Origin: Streptomyces sp. H39-S7
Lineage (GTDB): Bacteria; Actinomycetota; Actinomycetes; Streptomycetales; Streptomycetaceae
Assembly: GCF_027158205.1 (NCBI RefSeq)
Contig: NZ_JAPVLU010000004.1
Coordinates: 1 to 64,000 of the forward strand
Direction of reading: 5' to 3'
Length of the DNA: 64,000 bases
The notes beneath the pieces are model-generated. The model did no database searches, had not been told where the DNA came from, and saw only the letters and a program-made list of their open reading frames with translations. Made by a program: the position numbers and the translations under genes. Positions 1-9,970 of the stretch are shown one piece after another. The number at the start of each line of letters is the position of its first letter. The stretch's first letter is position 1.

Positions 1-118
1 GTATTCCCACCCCCTTTGAGGGGTTAAGGCTCCCAGTAGACGACTGGGTTGATAGGCCAGATGTGGAAGCCCGGTAACGGGTGGAGCTGACTGGTACTAA
101 TAGGCCGAGGGCTTGTCT
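1..118 (+). rRNA. 23S rRNA, 3' end (partial)
   Basis: The window opens inside the last domain of 23S rRNA. The end reads as the usual closing helix, with GGTACTAATAGGCCGAGGGC near 91-111. The gene enters from the left edge, so only about 118 nt are visible. The exact 3' end is estimated from the closing helix. It is followed by 5S rRNA on the same strand, so this is the end of a ribosomal RNA operon. Confidence 0.95.
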
Positions 119-196
119 AACTATTTTTGCTTCGCGTCCACTGTGTAGTTCTGAAGTAACGAACCGTGTCAGTATCCGGTTGGTTAACTTCATAGT

Positions 197-315
197 GTTT
201 CGGTGGTCATAGCGTTAGGGAAACGCCCGGTTACATTCCGAACCCGGAAGCTAAGCCTTTCAGCGCCGATGGTACTGCAGGGGGGACCCTGTGGGAGAGT
301 AGGACGCCGCCGAAC
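197..315 (+). rRNA. 5S rRNA
   Basis: About 119 nt with the standard actinobacterial 5S pattern: a 5' GTTTCGGTGGTCATAGCG strand, the CCGAACCCGGAAGCTAAGCC core and a 3' GGACGCCGCCGAAC strand that pairs back to the 5' end. It lies 78 nt after the 23S gene. Ends are set by helix I pairing and may be off by one or two bases. Confidence 0.95.
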
Positions 316-325
316 AATCTTTGAG

Positions 326-359
326 AAGAAGCCCCCAGGCTAATGCCTGGGGGCTTCTT
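326..359 (+). terminator. rRNA operon terminator
   Basis: A perfect 15-bp stem (326-340 with 345-359) closed by a TAAT loop. The stem starts with AAGAAG and ends with CTTCTT, so it reads as A-tract/hairpin/T-tract on either strand. It follows 5S by 10 nt and can end rRNA transcription. It also lies in the path of the opposing minus-strand operon that ends at 510, so it may work in both directions. Confidence 0.9.
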
Positions 360-509
360 TGCATTGGCCTGCGATTTCTTGCAGTAGGGCCCCGTGTTTT
401 TCGTACAGCTCGAGGCCGAACCGTTGGCCGAGTACGGCCAGCAGCGCGGCCAGGTCCTCCAGCCGCCGGGACTGAGCCCGCGGGTGGTGAGCAGGTCCCG
501 GGGCGGGTC
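340..509 (-). other. Coding-like remnant between DUF58 gene and rRNA operon
   Basis: No intact gene is visible in this gap. On the minus strand one frame reads a helix-like run (RRLEDLAALLAVLGQRFGLE, then LYEKHGALLQEIAGQC) and stops inside the rRNA terminator. The first part has high third-position GC like real Streptomyces coding sequence. The frame has no ATG, GTG or TTG between the DUF58 stop and this run. It may be the tail of a lost gene or of a frame-shifted downstream cistron. I do not recognise the protein. Confidence 0.3.
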
Positions 510-1820
510 CTACAGGCGGCCGGCTGCCTTCAGGGCCAGGTACGCGTCTGCCAGCGCGGGGGCGATGTCAGCTGGAGGGGCGTCCACGACGGTGATGCCG
601 TGGCGGGAGAGGCGGCGGCTGGTGCGGCGGCGTTCGGCGCGGGACTGTTCCGCGGCCGCTGCCGCGTAGACGCTGTCCAGCGTGCCGCGGCCGCGGGCCA
701 TCTCCGCGATGTGAGGGTCGGCCACGGACGCGACGAGGACTTCGTGGCGATGGGTGAGCTGGGGGAGGACCGGCAGCAGGCCTTCCTCCATGGGGGCCGC
801 GTCGAGGCCCGTGAGCAGGACGACGAGGGAGCGGCGGGGGGCGCGCTGCAGGATCGCGGCGACCAGGCCCCTGGCGTCGGACTCCACGAGTTCGGGTTCG
901 ATCGGCGCCATCGCGTTGACGAGGGCCGGAAGCATCTCGGTGGTGCTGCGGCCCTGGACGGAGGCGCGGATGCGGCGGTCGTGCGCGAGGAGGTCCACGC
1001 GGTCGCCGGCCCGGCCGGCGAGGACGGCGAGCAGGAGTGCGGCGTCCATGGCGGCGTCGAGGCGGGGGGCGTCACCGACGCGGCCCGCCGAGGTACGGCT
1101 GGTGTCGAGCACGATGAGGATGTGGCGGTCGCGCTCCGGACGCCAGGTCCGTACGGCGACGGTCGTGCGGCGGGCGCTCGCGCGCCAGTCGATGGAGCGG
1201 GTGTCGTCGCCGGGGATGTATTCGCGCAGCGAGTCGAACTCGGTGCCCTGACCGCGGGTCAGGAGCGAGGTGCGGCCGTCGAGTTCGCGGAGTCGTGCCA
1301 GTCGCGAGGGCAGATGTTTGCGGCTGGTGAAGGGCGGGAGCACGCGGACGGTCCACGGGATGCTGTGCGAGCCCTGGCGGGCGGCGAGGCCCAGCGGGCC
1401 GTGGGAGCGCACCGTGACACGTTCGGCCTGGCGGTCGCCGCGGCGGGTGGGGTGCAGCACGGTCGTGACGCGGCGGCGTTCGCCCGGCGGGACCGTCAAC
1501 CGGTGCCGGGACGCGTCCGCTTCGCTGCCCGGATGCCAGCTGCTGGGCGGCCAGGAGTCGCGCAGCAGGGCGCGCAGCGGGCGGCGGCCCGGGTTGGTGA
1601 CGGTCAGCGTGACGTTCGCGGTGTCACCGAGTCGAACGGATGTGTCACCGATTCGAGTGAAATGGAGCTTTCGCACTGGCGCGGCGAGAGCGAGATCGCA
1701 CAGGATTCCGAGGAGAAGGACGCCTTCGACAGCGAGGATGCCGCTCCAGCCGGGGAGCAGCACGCCGACGACGAGGGCGCCGAGTACGGCGAGAAGGGCG
1801 GTGCGTCCGGTGAGGGCCAT
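510..1820 (-). CDS. DUF58 domain membrane protein
   Basis: 436 residues. Two N-terminal membrane segments (about 8-24 and 28-46) precede a beta-rich region and then the DUF58 core: GTEFDSLREYIPGDD at 192-206, followed by RSIDWRASARR. A von Willebrand A-like strand ends in DTSRTS near 239, a near-MIDAS sequence (DxSxT instead of DxSxS). It is the last gene of a five-gene minus-strand operon, 17 bp after the MoxR ATPase gene. Pairing of MoxR ATPases with DUF58/vWA partners is well known, usually as a chaperone-like assembly module. The substrate here is unknown. ATG start with normal family length. Confidence 0.88.
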   Translation of the reverse strand: MALTGRTALLAVLGALVVGVLLPGWSGILAVEGVLLLGILCDLALAAPVRKLHFTRIGDTSVRLGDTANVTLTVTNPGRRPLRALLRDSWPPSSWHPGSEADASRHRLTVPPGERRRVTTVLHPTRRGDRQAERVTVRSHGPLGLAARQGSHSIPWTVRVLPPFTSRKHLPSRLARLRELDGRTSLLTRGQGTEFDSLREYIPGDDTRSIDWRASARRTTVAVRTWRPERDRHILIVLDTSRTSAGRVGDAPRLDAAMDAALLLAVLAGRAGDRVDLLAHDRRIRASVQGRSTTEMLPALVNAMAPIEPELVESDARGLVAAILQRAPRRSLVVLLTGLDAAPMEEGLLPVLPQLTHRHEVLVASVADPHIAEMARGRGTLDSVYAAAAAEQSRAERRRTSRRLSRHGITVVDAPPADIAPALADAYLALKAAGRL

Positions 1821-1837
1821 GGGCTGTTCCCGCCGGC

Positions 1838-2799
<962 letters not shown>

Positions 2800-2803
<4 letters not shown>

Positions 2804-4074
2804 GGAGTTGCGTGCCTCTCTGTGGAGTTGATGCGGCGCTCAAGGGCGTCGAGGTCGTCGGCGAGGCGCAGCAGGGACGCGTCGTCGGAAGGGGGCGGGC
2901 CGTAGAGGAGCGCGCCGGGGTCGAGGTGGGGCCCGTCGGTGCCGGGGCCGTCGAGGAGGGCGGCGACGGCTGCGGTCAGTGCTTCGGGGTCCGGTGCCGG
3001 GGAGCTGCCGACGATCGGTGCGAGCCGGTCGCGGGTGGCCTGGCGCAGTGCTTCGGCGGCTCTGGCGCGGGCGTTGGCCCGGCGGTAGAGGCGGGCGCGG
3101 CCTTCGGTGGCTTCGGAGGCGTGCACCGCCACGGGGAGCCGTTCGGCGATGACGGGTCCGAGCCGGCGGGCCCTCCAGAGGGCGGTGACGACGGCGGCGA
3201 TCAGGAGTTGGAGCAGGCCCCAGCTCCAGCCGTCGGGGATCAGGTCGAAGAAGCTCTTGCGCTCTCCGTCGAGGGCGGAGGTGTCGCCGAGGGAAGGGAG
3301 GTACCAGACCAGTCTGGGGTGGGCGCCGAGGAGTTGCAGGGCGAGGGAGGCGTTGCCCTGGTCGTCGAGGCGGTCGTTGGTGAGGAGTTCGGCGGACCCG
3401 AGGACGACGGTGTCACCGTTGCCGCCGGCCGGGAGCCGGACCAGGGTGGGGTGGCCGCCGCTGGGGTAGCAGCTGTCGGCGCCGGCGACGGAGGTCGCGT
3501 ACTCGACGCCGCCGAGTTCGGCGTCGCCCGCCCGGGTGGCGCTGGGCAGCGAGCACTGCGGGGTGAGGGTCCGGGTGTCGGTGGGCGCGAGCGCCTGGAC
3601 ACCGGGGGCGAGCGCTTCGGTCGCGGACGGGCCGGGGGAGAGGAGGACGGTACGGCCGCCGGACCGTTCCGTGGCGCTGCGGAGGAGGGACTGCTGATGG
3701 GAGGTGAGCAGATCGGGGACCGTCACGAGCAGGGTGGTGTCGCTGCCGAGCGCGGCGGTGGCTTCGTCGGTGGTGGTCACGACGGTGGTGGTGACGCCCT
3801 GCGCCGCGAGGAGCTGGGCGACGGCGCGGCTGCCCGCGGGGTCGGCGGAGCCGGGGTCCAGGGCTCCGTGGCTCTGGCCGGAGCGCAGCGCGGCGTAGCC
3901 GATGCCGAAGATGAGCACGGCGAGTGCGGCCGCCAGGAGGGCGCGCGAGCGGGTCCACAGCTGGCGGGCGGTGGGCGAGAGCGAGGTGTCGGGTGCCCGG
4001 TCGACCGCGTCGGGGGGCGAACCGGCGGGCGAGGTGTCCGGCGGGGCGGGTGCCGTGGAAGGGGGAGTGGTCAT
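2800..4074 (-). CDS. DUF4350 domain membrane protein
   Basis: 424 residues. The ATG at 4074 overlaps the upstream DUF4129 stop (ATGA). A Pro/Thr/Ala-rich cytoplasmic head is followed by a first membrane segment (ALLAAALAVLIFGIGYAAL, about 46-64). A long extracellular GATase-like domain follows, with the TTDEATAALGSDTTLLVTVP region and a Cys pair (around CSLP and SCYP). A second membrane helix (WGLLQLLIAAVVTALW, about 295-310) precedes an Arg/Ala-rich cytoplasmic tail. This matches DUF4350 proteins of MoxR operons. A longer reading frame upstream is spurious: it runs antisense through other genes with Arg/Pro-rich nonsense. Confidence 0.86.
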
Positions 4075-4712
4075 GGGCGGACGTCCCCGGCGTCGGCGAA
4101 CTGCGGTTTGGCGCGCTGCAGCCGGCCGTCGAGGTCGCGAAGGAGCGCGTACGTCTGCTCGGTGCCGGTGCGGCCGCCGTAGGTGAGGTCGTCGAAGAGC
4201 CGGGCGGCGTCGCCCAGTGCGGTGGCGTGGTCGGGCAGGGCACGGCCGGCGTCCGCGGCAGCTTCGTCGGCGGTGCGGCCGGGGCGCGGGTCCAGGACGG
4301 TCCGTTCCTCCAGCGAGCGGACGAGGGCGCGCATCCGCTCCTGGGACGCCTCCGTCCATCTGCGGGCGGCGGCGTGCTGTTCGGCGGCCGTGCGGTGTTC
4401 GGCGGCGGTGCGGGTGCGGTCGCCGAACAGGCCGGGCCCGCCGGTGGAGGCCTGGCGCACCGCGCCGAGCCGCCACCGCAGGGCGACCAGCAGCAGGACG
4501 ACGGCGAGGGCGATGGCCAGCAGCCCCACCCCGCCGCCCGGAGTCGCGCCGGAGGCTGCCGACAGGAGGTCGGCGACCTTGTCCCAGAGCCAGTCCAGGG
4601 CGCGCTGGAACAGGCTCGGGTCGTTCTGGTGGTAGATCCCTTTGGACAGCTCGTGCTCGGCCGCTTCGCGGGCGGCGTCGCGCGGGGTGATGACCGGTGC
4701 GTCCCCCGACAC
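4071..4712 (-). CDS. DUF4129 domain membrane protein
   Basis: 213 residues with one central membrane helix (GVGLLAIALAVVLLLVALRW, about 61-80). The N-terminal part carries an amphipathic AREAAEHELSKGIYHQNDPS segment. The C-terminal cytoplasmic DUF4129 region (RRWTEASQERMRALVRSLEE, then LFDDLTYGGRTGTEQTYALL) is the usual signature. It is coupled to DUF4350 by an ATGA overlap and lies 6 bp after the multi-pass protein gene. Function unknown; the family is nearly always linked to MoxR/DUF58. Confidence 0.85.
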   Translation of the reverse strand: MSGDAPVITPRDAAREAAEHELSKGIYHQNDPSLFQRALDWLWDKVADLLSAASGATPGGGVGLLAIALAVVLLLVALRWRLGAVRQASTGGPGLFGDRTRTAAEHRTAAEQHAAARRWTEASQERMRALVRSLEERTVLDPRPGRTADEAAADAGRALPDHATALGDAARLFDDLTYGGRTGTEQTYALLRDLDGRLQRAKPQFADAGDVRP

Positions 4713-4718
4713 CTGGGG

Positions 4719-5987
4719 TCAGCTCTCGGGAGTGGGGCGGTCCGGGGTCCCGGTGCCGCCGTAGCCGGGGAGGCCTGCGGCGCGGGCCAGTTCGATGTCG
4801 AGGGCCTCGCGCCGGATGCGCTGGTCCATGTAGAGCAGGACGGTGACGCCCGCGCTGATGGGGAGGGTGATGGCGGTGCTGATGACGCCGCCGATGGCGC
4901 TGATGATGAGGAAGGTCCAGCCGAGGTCGGCGTTCTCCGAGATGAAGGAACTCGCGCCGTCTCCGCCGATGACTCCGGCGATCAGCGCGAACGGGACCTG
5001 GATGGTGCTGGAGACGATGGTGGTCAGGAGCCAGGCCAGCAGTTGGACGCCGAGGATCCGCCACCAGGCACCGCGCACCAACTTCATGGAGCGCTTCATG
5101 GACGTGATGACGCCCTGCTTCTCCAGCATGAGCGCGGGGGAGGCCAGGCTCCAGCGGACCGACATCCAGACCGCGACGGCGCAGCCGGCGAGGCCGCCGA
5201 GCACGGCCAGGGCGATGCCGCCGCCCTCGGCTCCCAGGGCGATGACCACGATGCCCGGCACGGTGGCCACTCCGATGATCAGGAGGGCGATCAGGGGCAG
5301 CAGCAGGGTCAGCCCGAGCAGCCGCAGCAGTTGGGGACGGGAGTCCCGCCAGGCCTCGCCGGTGGTGACCGGGCGTCCCAGTACCGCGCGGCTCATCACC
5401 ATGGTGAGCATCGCGGTCGCGAAGATCATGGCGATCAGGCTGATCAGGGCCGCGGCGCCGGAGCCGGCGAGGGTGCCGCCGGCCGAGCGCAGGATCTCCC
5501 CGGCGGTCGCGTTCGGATCCTTCTGCACGCGGTTGAAGTCGGAGTCGTTGGTCAGGAACAGGCCCTGGACGACGACGAGTACGGCCTGGGTGACCAGGGC
5601 GACCGCCAGCGAGATGCCCAGCACGACCCGCCAGTGGGCGCGCATGGTGGAGACCGCGCCGTCGAGGATCTCGCCGACGCCCAGCGGGCGGAGCGGGATC
5701 ACGCCGGGCTTGGCCGCCGGGGGCCTGCCCCAGGGTGCCGCCTGCCAGCCGCCCGGGGCGCCCCAGCCGGGGCCGGGGCCGGGGTGCGGGGGCGGCGGAG
5801 GCGGGCTGCCCCAACCGCCGCCCGCCGGAGCGGACCACTGGTTGGGCGGGGGCTGCTGCTTGGACCAGTTCGGCGGCGCGTCCTGCGGAGCCGTGGGCGG
5901 TGGGGGCGGTGTCTGGGGACTGTCACCGCGCTCCGGCTCGTCGGAGTCGGAGGATCCGGGCGGTGCCCAGCCCGGAGTGTCGTTCAT
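4719..5987 (-). CDS. Multi-pass membrane protein, GPDPase membrane-domain family
   Basis: 422 residues from ATG 5987, preceded by an AAGGGG ribosome site. An earlier in-frame ATG at 6026 would add 13 residues. The first 115 residues are Pro/Gly/Trp-rich and disordered. The rest has about six membrane helices, with the LRPLGVGEILDGAVSTMRAH entry motif typical of the membrane domain found next to glycerophosphodiester phosphodiesterases (PF10110-like). No catalytic phosphodiesterase domain is present. It is the first gene of the MoxR operon and is divergent from mtnA with 87 bp between starts. Likely a membrane organiser of the complex; direct function unknown. Confidence 0.78.
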   Translation of the reverse strand: MNDTPGWAPPGSSDSDEPERGDSPQTPPPPPTAPQDAPPNWSKQQPPPNQWSAPAGGGWGSPPPPPPHPGPGPGWGAPGGWQAAPWGRPPAAKPGVIPLRPLGVGEILDGAVSTMRAHWRVVLGISLAVALVTQAVLVVVQGLFLTNDSDFNRVQKDPNATAGEILRSAGGTLAGSGAAALISLIAMIFATAMLTMVMSRAVLGRPVTTGEAWRDSRPQLLRLLGLTLLLPLIALLIIGVATVPGIVVIALGAEGGGIALAVLGGLAGCAVAVWMSVRWSLASPALMLEKQGVITSMKRSMKLVRGAWWRILGVQLLAWLLTTIVSSTIQVPFALIAGVIGGDGASSFISENADLGWTFLIISAIGGVISTAITLPISAGVTVLLYMDQRIRREALDIELARAAGLPGYGGTGTPDRPTPES

Positions 5988-6074
5988 CGCTGCTGCCCCT
6001 TCGCCTGCGTTCAGTGTGCTGGCCATCGTGCCATGGGCTGCCGCCGGTGGGGCTCGGCAGGGCAGACTGGGCGG

Positions 6075-7142
6075 ATGGGTGATCAGTTCTCGATACCGGT
6101 GGCCAACGGCATTCCCGCGCTCCGATGGGAGGAGCCGCCGGAAGGACCGGTGCTGGTGCTCCTCGACCAGACCCGGTTGCCGGGCGAGGAAGTGGAGCTG
6201 ACCTGCACCGATGTGCAGGCGCTGGTGCAGGCGATCCGTGACCTCGCGGTGCGTGGCGCACCGCTGTTGGGGCTGGCCGGGGCCTACGGGGTGGCCCTCG
6301 CCGCGGCGCGCGGCTATGACGTGGACGAGGCGGCCGATCTGCTGGCCGGGGCCCGGCCGACCGCCGTCAATCTGGCGTACGGGGTGCGCCGGGCGGTGGA
6401 CGCGTACCGGGCGGCGGTGCCCGAGGGCCTGGAGGCGGCCGCGGCGGCCGTGCTCGCCGAGGCCCGTGCGCTGCACGCGGAGGACGCGGCGGCCAGTGCG
6501 TCCATGGCCCGCCGCGGTGCGGAACTGCTGGCGGAGCTGGCGCCGGGGGGCGGCTACCGCATCCTGACGCACTGCAACACCGGGGCACTGGTGTCCGGCG
6601 GTGAGGGAACGGCGCTCGCCGTCGTGCTGGCGGTGCACCGGTCCGGTGAGCTGCGCCGGCTGTGGGTCGACGAGACCCGTCCGCTGCTCCAGGGTGCCCG
6701 GCTGACCGCGTACGAGGCGGCGCGCGCCGGCATGCCGTACACGGTGCTCACCGACAACGCGGCCGGTTCGCTCTTCACGGCGGGCGAGGTCGACGCGGTG
6801 CTGATCGGTGCGGACCGGATCGCCGCCGACGGCTCGACGGCGAACAAGATCGGCAGCTACCCGCTGGCGGTGCTCGCCCGCTACCACAACGTGCCGTTCA
6901 TCGTGGTGGCCCCGAGCACGACCGTGGACCTCGCGACCCCGGACGGTGCCTCCATCGAGGTGGAGCAGCGGCCGGGCCATGAGGTGACGGATCTGGGGTC
7001 GCCGCTCGGCGCCCGGGCGTACAACCCGGCGTTCGACGTCACACCGCCGGAGTTGATCACGGCCGTCGTCACGGAGCGCGGCGTCGTCTCGCCCGTCACG
7101 GCGGACGCACTCAGGGTGATGTGCGGTTCCCGCGCGGAGTGA
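6075..7142 (+). CDS. mtnA: S-methyl-5-thioribose-1-phosphate isomerase
   Basis: 355 residues. Converts methylthioribose-1-phosphate to methylthioribulose-1-phosphate in methionine salvage. Family motifs are clear: VRGAPLLGLAGAYGVALA, LTHCNTGALVSGGEGTALAV with the catalytic Cys, VDETRPLLQGARLTAYE, and GADRIAADGSTANKIGSYPL with the catalytic Asp. Length matches the family. The start at 6075 lacks a Shine-Dalgarno. A CAGACT hexamer ends 6 nt before the ATG, so a leaderless mRNA is possible. An in-frame ATG at 6033 exists but adds low-quality sequence. No other salvage genes are adjacent. Confidence 0.92.
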   Translation: MGDQFSIPVANGIPALRWEEPPEGPVLVLLDQTRLPGEEVELTCTDVQALVQAIRDLAVRGAPLLGLAGAYGVALAAARGYDVDEAADLLAGARPTAVNLAYGVRRAVDAYRAAVPEGLEAAAAAVLAEARALHAEDAAASASMARRGAELLAELAPGGGYRILTHCNTGALVSGGEGTALAVVLAVHRSGELRRLWVDETRPLLQGARLTAYEAARAGMPYTVLTDNAAGSLFTAGEVDAVLIGADRIAADGSTANKIGSYPLAVLARYHNVPFIVVAPSTTVDLATPDGASIEVEQRPGHEVTDLGSPLGARAYNPAFDVTPPELITAVVTERGVVSPVTADALRVMCGSRAE

Positions 7143-7171
7143 CGGCCGGGGCCGTCGCGCGCTTGCGCTGC

Positions 7172-7310
7172 GTAACCTGTTTCACGGGCTCTGGCGTACG
7201 GTTTCACCGACAGTGGCGAGATCCCGCACTGGCGTCTCTGCGCAGGACCGAAGTCATCCGCAGGCCATTTTTCGACAGTGCGCGATACCGCAGGTCGGCG
7301 GCTGACCTGC
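7172..7310 (+). promoter_or_regulatory. mtrA upstream region with repeated GTTTCAC and an inverted repeat
   Basis: The 244-bp gap before mtrA has no gene. It holds GTAAC at 7172, GTTTCAC at 7179 and again at 7201 (22 bp apart, two helical turns), and a perfect GCAGGTC/GACCTGC inverted repeat (7290-7296 with 7304-7310). GTTAC follows at 7362. MtrA-type boxes are built from GTnAC-like half-sites, so autoregulation is plausible. This is inference from pattern only. Confidence 0.4.
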
Positions 7311-7386
7311 AGAGACACGCCCATGGACGGGGTGACTATTAACACGCTGGTCGATCAAACGGTTACGACAATGGGATGATGATGCA

Positions 7387-8064
7387 ATGAAGGGTCGAGT
7401 CCTGGTCGTCGATGACGACACCGCACTGTCCGAGATGCTCGGCATCGTGCTGCGTGGTGAAGGTTTTGAGCCGTCGTTCGTAGCAGACGGTGACAAGGCC
7501 CTTGCCGCTTTCCGGGAGACCAAGCCTGATCTGGTTCTCCTCGATCTCATGCTCCCGGGTCGGGACGGCATCGACGTATGCCGGCAGATCCGCGCGGAGT
7601 CCGGGGTACCTATCGTCATGCTCACCGCGAAGAGCGACACGGTCGACATCGTGGTGGGTCTGGAGTCCGGCGCCGACGACTACGTCGTCAAGCCGTTCAA
7701 GCCGAAGGAGCTGGTCGCACGCGTCCGGGCCCGGTTGCGGCGGGCGGAGGAGCCGACGCCCGAGCAGCTCGCGATCGGCGACCTCGTCATCGACGTGGCC
7801 GGCCACTCCGTCAAGCGGGACAGCCAGCCCATCGCGCTGACGCCGCTGGAGTTCGACCTGCTGGTCGCGCTGGCCCGCAAGCCCTGGCAGGTGTTCACCC
7901 GAGAGGTGCTGCTGGAGCAGGTGTGGGGATACCGCCACGCGGCCGACACCCGACTGGTCAACGTGCACGTCCAGCGTTTGCGCTCCAAGGTCGAGCAGGA
8001 CCCTGAGCGTCCCGAGATCGTGGTGACCGTCCGTGGCGTCGGCTACAAGGCCGGTCCGGGCTGA
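7387..8064 (+). CDS. mtrA: Response regulator MtrA
   Basis: 225 residues, OmpR/PhoB type. The receiver domain has the acidic pocket VVDDD (7-11), phospho-acceptor Asp53 in LLDLMLPG and the conserved Lys in YVVKPF. The C-terminal winged helix reads LTPLEFDLLVALARKPWQVF, then TREVLLEQVWGYRHAADTRL. MtrA is the actinobacterial regulator of cell division, wall metabolism, development and, in Streptomyces, antibiotic and nitrogen genes. It is followed after 1 bp by mtrB and then lpqB, the canonical operon. The ATG is preceded by a weak GGGATGATGATGCA region. Confidence 0.97.
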   Translation: MKGRVLVVDDDTALSEMLGIVLRGEGFEPSFVADGDKALAAFRETKPDLVLLDLMLPGRDGIDVCRQIRAESGVPIVMLTAKSDTVDIVVGLESGADDYVVKPFKPKELVARVRARLRRAEEPTPEQLAIGDLVIDVAGHSVKRDSQPIALTPLEFDLLVALARKPWQVFTREVLLEQVWGYRHAADTRLVNVHVQRLRSKVEQDPERPEIVVTVRGVGYKAGPG

Positions 8065-8065
8065 C

Positions 8066-9970
8066 ATGTCGGCGTCGTACGAGCGTGAGCGCTTGGAGAG
8101 CCGGCACGCGGACCCACTGAGCGGTCTGCTGCCGGTGCTGCGCTCGTGCGTGCGCTGGGCACGCCGCCCGCTGCTGCCCGCTGTCCGGCTGTGGCGGCGC
8201 AACATCCAGCTGCGGGTGGTGGCGGTGACGCTGCTGATGTCGCTGGGTGTGGTGCTGCTGCTGGGCGTGGTCGTCATCGGGCAGGTGAAGAACGGCCTGC
8301 TCGACGCGAAGGAGCAGGCGTCCCGGGGCCAGGCCAGCGGCGGTTTCTCCGTGGCGCAGGCGCAGGCCGACAAGGAGAAGGAGCGGGACGTCGTCCCGGC
8401 CGCGGGCGGCGGAACCACCCGCGGGATGATCGACTCCGGTACGTGGCTGAACAACCTGGTCGGCCAGCTCGCCAGTGGTGGCAAGGGCGTCTACTCGGTC
8501 GTCGCGCTCAGCCCCGGGACGGGTGACGGGGCGGATGCCCGCGGTCCGCGCACCTCGGGCCTGGTGCTGCCCGACGACAGCATTCCGCAGGACCTGCGCG
8601 ACAGCGTGGAGACCCGCTCCGGATCGAGCGAGACCTACGCGACGATCAAGCGGGAGAACAATCCGCACCCGGAGAACGCGCTGGTCATCGGCAAGCGGCT
8701 CAGCGACGTGAACGGCAAGCCGTACCAGCTGTACTACCTCTTCCCGTTCGATCAGGAGGAGACGACCCTCGGCCTGGTCAAGCGCACGCTGGCGACCGCG
8801 GGGATCTTCGTCGTGGTGCTGCTCGGGGCCATCGCCTGGCTGGTCACCCGCCAGGTCGTGACGCCGGTCAGGATGGCCGCAGGGATCTCCGAGCGGCTCG
8901 CCGCCGGGCGGCTCCAGGAACGGATGAAGGTCTCGGGCGAGGACGACATCGCGCGGCTCGGCGAATCCTTCAACAAGATGGCGCAGACGCTGCAGATCAA
9001 GATCCAGCAGCTGGAGGAGCTGTCCCGGCTGCAGCGCCGATTCGTCTCCGACGTCTCGCACGAGCTGCGGACACCGCTCACCACCGTCCGGATGGCCGCG
9101 GACGTCATCCATGACGCCCGCGAGGACTTCGACCCGGTGACCGCGCGCTCCGCGGAACTGCTCGGCAGCCAGCTCGACCGGTTCGAGGGGCTGCTCTCCG
9201 ACCTGCTGGAGATCAGCCGGTTCGACGCGGGCGCCGCGGACCTGTCGGCGGAGCCGATCGACTTGCGGGACGTGGTGCGGCGGGTGGTGGACGCCGCCGA
9301 GCCGCTGTCCGAGCGCAAGGGCAGCCGGGTGATCGTCCGGGGCGACGAGCAGCCGGTGATAGCGGAGGCCGACCCGCGCCGCGTCGAGCGCGTACTGCGC
9401 AACCTCGTGGTCAACGCCGTGGAGCACGGCGAGGGCCGCGATGTGGTGATCCGGCTGGCGACGGCCGACGGAGCGGTCGCGATCGCCGTGCGGGACTACG
9501 GCGTGGGACTCAAGCCCGGTGAGGCGACCCGGGTGTTCAACCGGTTCTGGCGCGCCGATCCGGCGCGGGCCCGTACCACCGGCGGAACGGGCCTCGGCCT
9601 GTCGATCGCGGTGGAGGACGCCCGGCTGCACGGCGGGTGGCTGCAGGCGTGGGGCGAGCCCGGCGGTGGCTCGCAGTTCCGCATGACGCTGCCGCGTACG
9701 GCCGGCGAGAGCCTGCGCGGCTCACCGATCGCGCTGGAACCCGAGGACTCGCGCCGCAATCGCGGCCTGAACGCCTCCGGAACGCCGCCGCGTCCGGACG
9801 CCCCGCCGATGCCGCGGACGTCACCGCTGTCGCCGGCGCTGCCGCCCATGCCGTCGGCCCCGGCGCGCCCGCCGTCCGCGGACCCCGCGGCGCTGCCCGG
9901 GAACGGGTCGCGGGTGGTGGGGCACGAGTCGGGCGCCCCGGGAGACTCTGTACGGGAGGACGAACGCTGA
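8066..9970 (+). CDS. mtrB: Sensor histidine kinase MtrB
   Basis: 634 residues. Membrane helix 1 (VVAVTLLMSLGVVLLLGVVV, about 50-70) and helix 2 (TLATAGIFVVVLLGAIAWLV, about 242-262) flank an extracellular sensor of about 170 residues. A HAMP linker (RQVVTPVRMAAGISERLAAG), the H-box FVSDVSHELRTPLTTVRMAA with the phosphorylated His, the N-box RNLVVNAVEHGEG and the G-boxes DYGVGLKPGEATRVFNRFW and GGTGLGLSIAVED follow. A Pro-rich cytoplasmic tail ends the protein. It phosphorylates MtrA. Its stop overlaps the lpqB start (TGATG). Confidence 0.96.
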   Translation: MSASYERERLESRHADPLSGLLPVLRSCVRWARRPLLPAVRLWRRNIQLRVVAVTLLMSLGVVLLLGVVVIGQVKNGLLDAKEQASRGQASGGFSVAQAQADKEKERDVVPAAGGGTTRGMIDSGTWLNNLVGQLASGGKGVYSVVALSPGTGDGADARGPRTSGLVLPDDSIPQDLRDSVETRSGSSETYATIKRENNPHPENALVIGKRLSDVNGKPYQLYYLFPFDQEETTLGLVKRTLATAGIFVVVLLGAIAWLVTRQVVTPVRMAAGISERLAAGRLQERMKVSGEDDIARLGESFNKMAQTLQIKIQQLEELSRLQRRFVSDVSHELRTPLTTVRMAADVIHDAREDFDPVTARSAELLGSQLDRFEGLLSDLLEISRFDAGAADLSAEPIDLRDVVRRVVDAAEPLSERKGSRVIVRGDEQPVIAEADPRRVERVLRNLVVNAVEHGEGRDVVIRLATADGAVAIAVRDYGVGLKPGEATRVFNRFWRADPARARTTGGTGLGLSIAVEDARLHGGWLQAWGEPGGGSQFRMTLPRTAGESLRGSPIALEPEDSRRNRGLNASGTPPRPDAPPMPRTSPLSPALPPMPSAPARPPSADPAALPGNGSRVVGHESGAPGDSVREDER

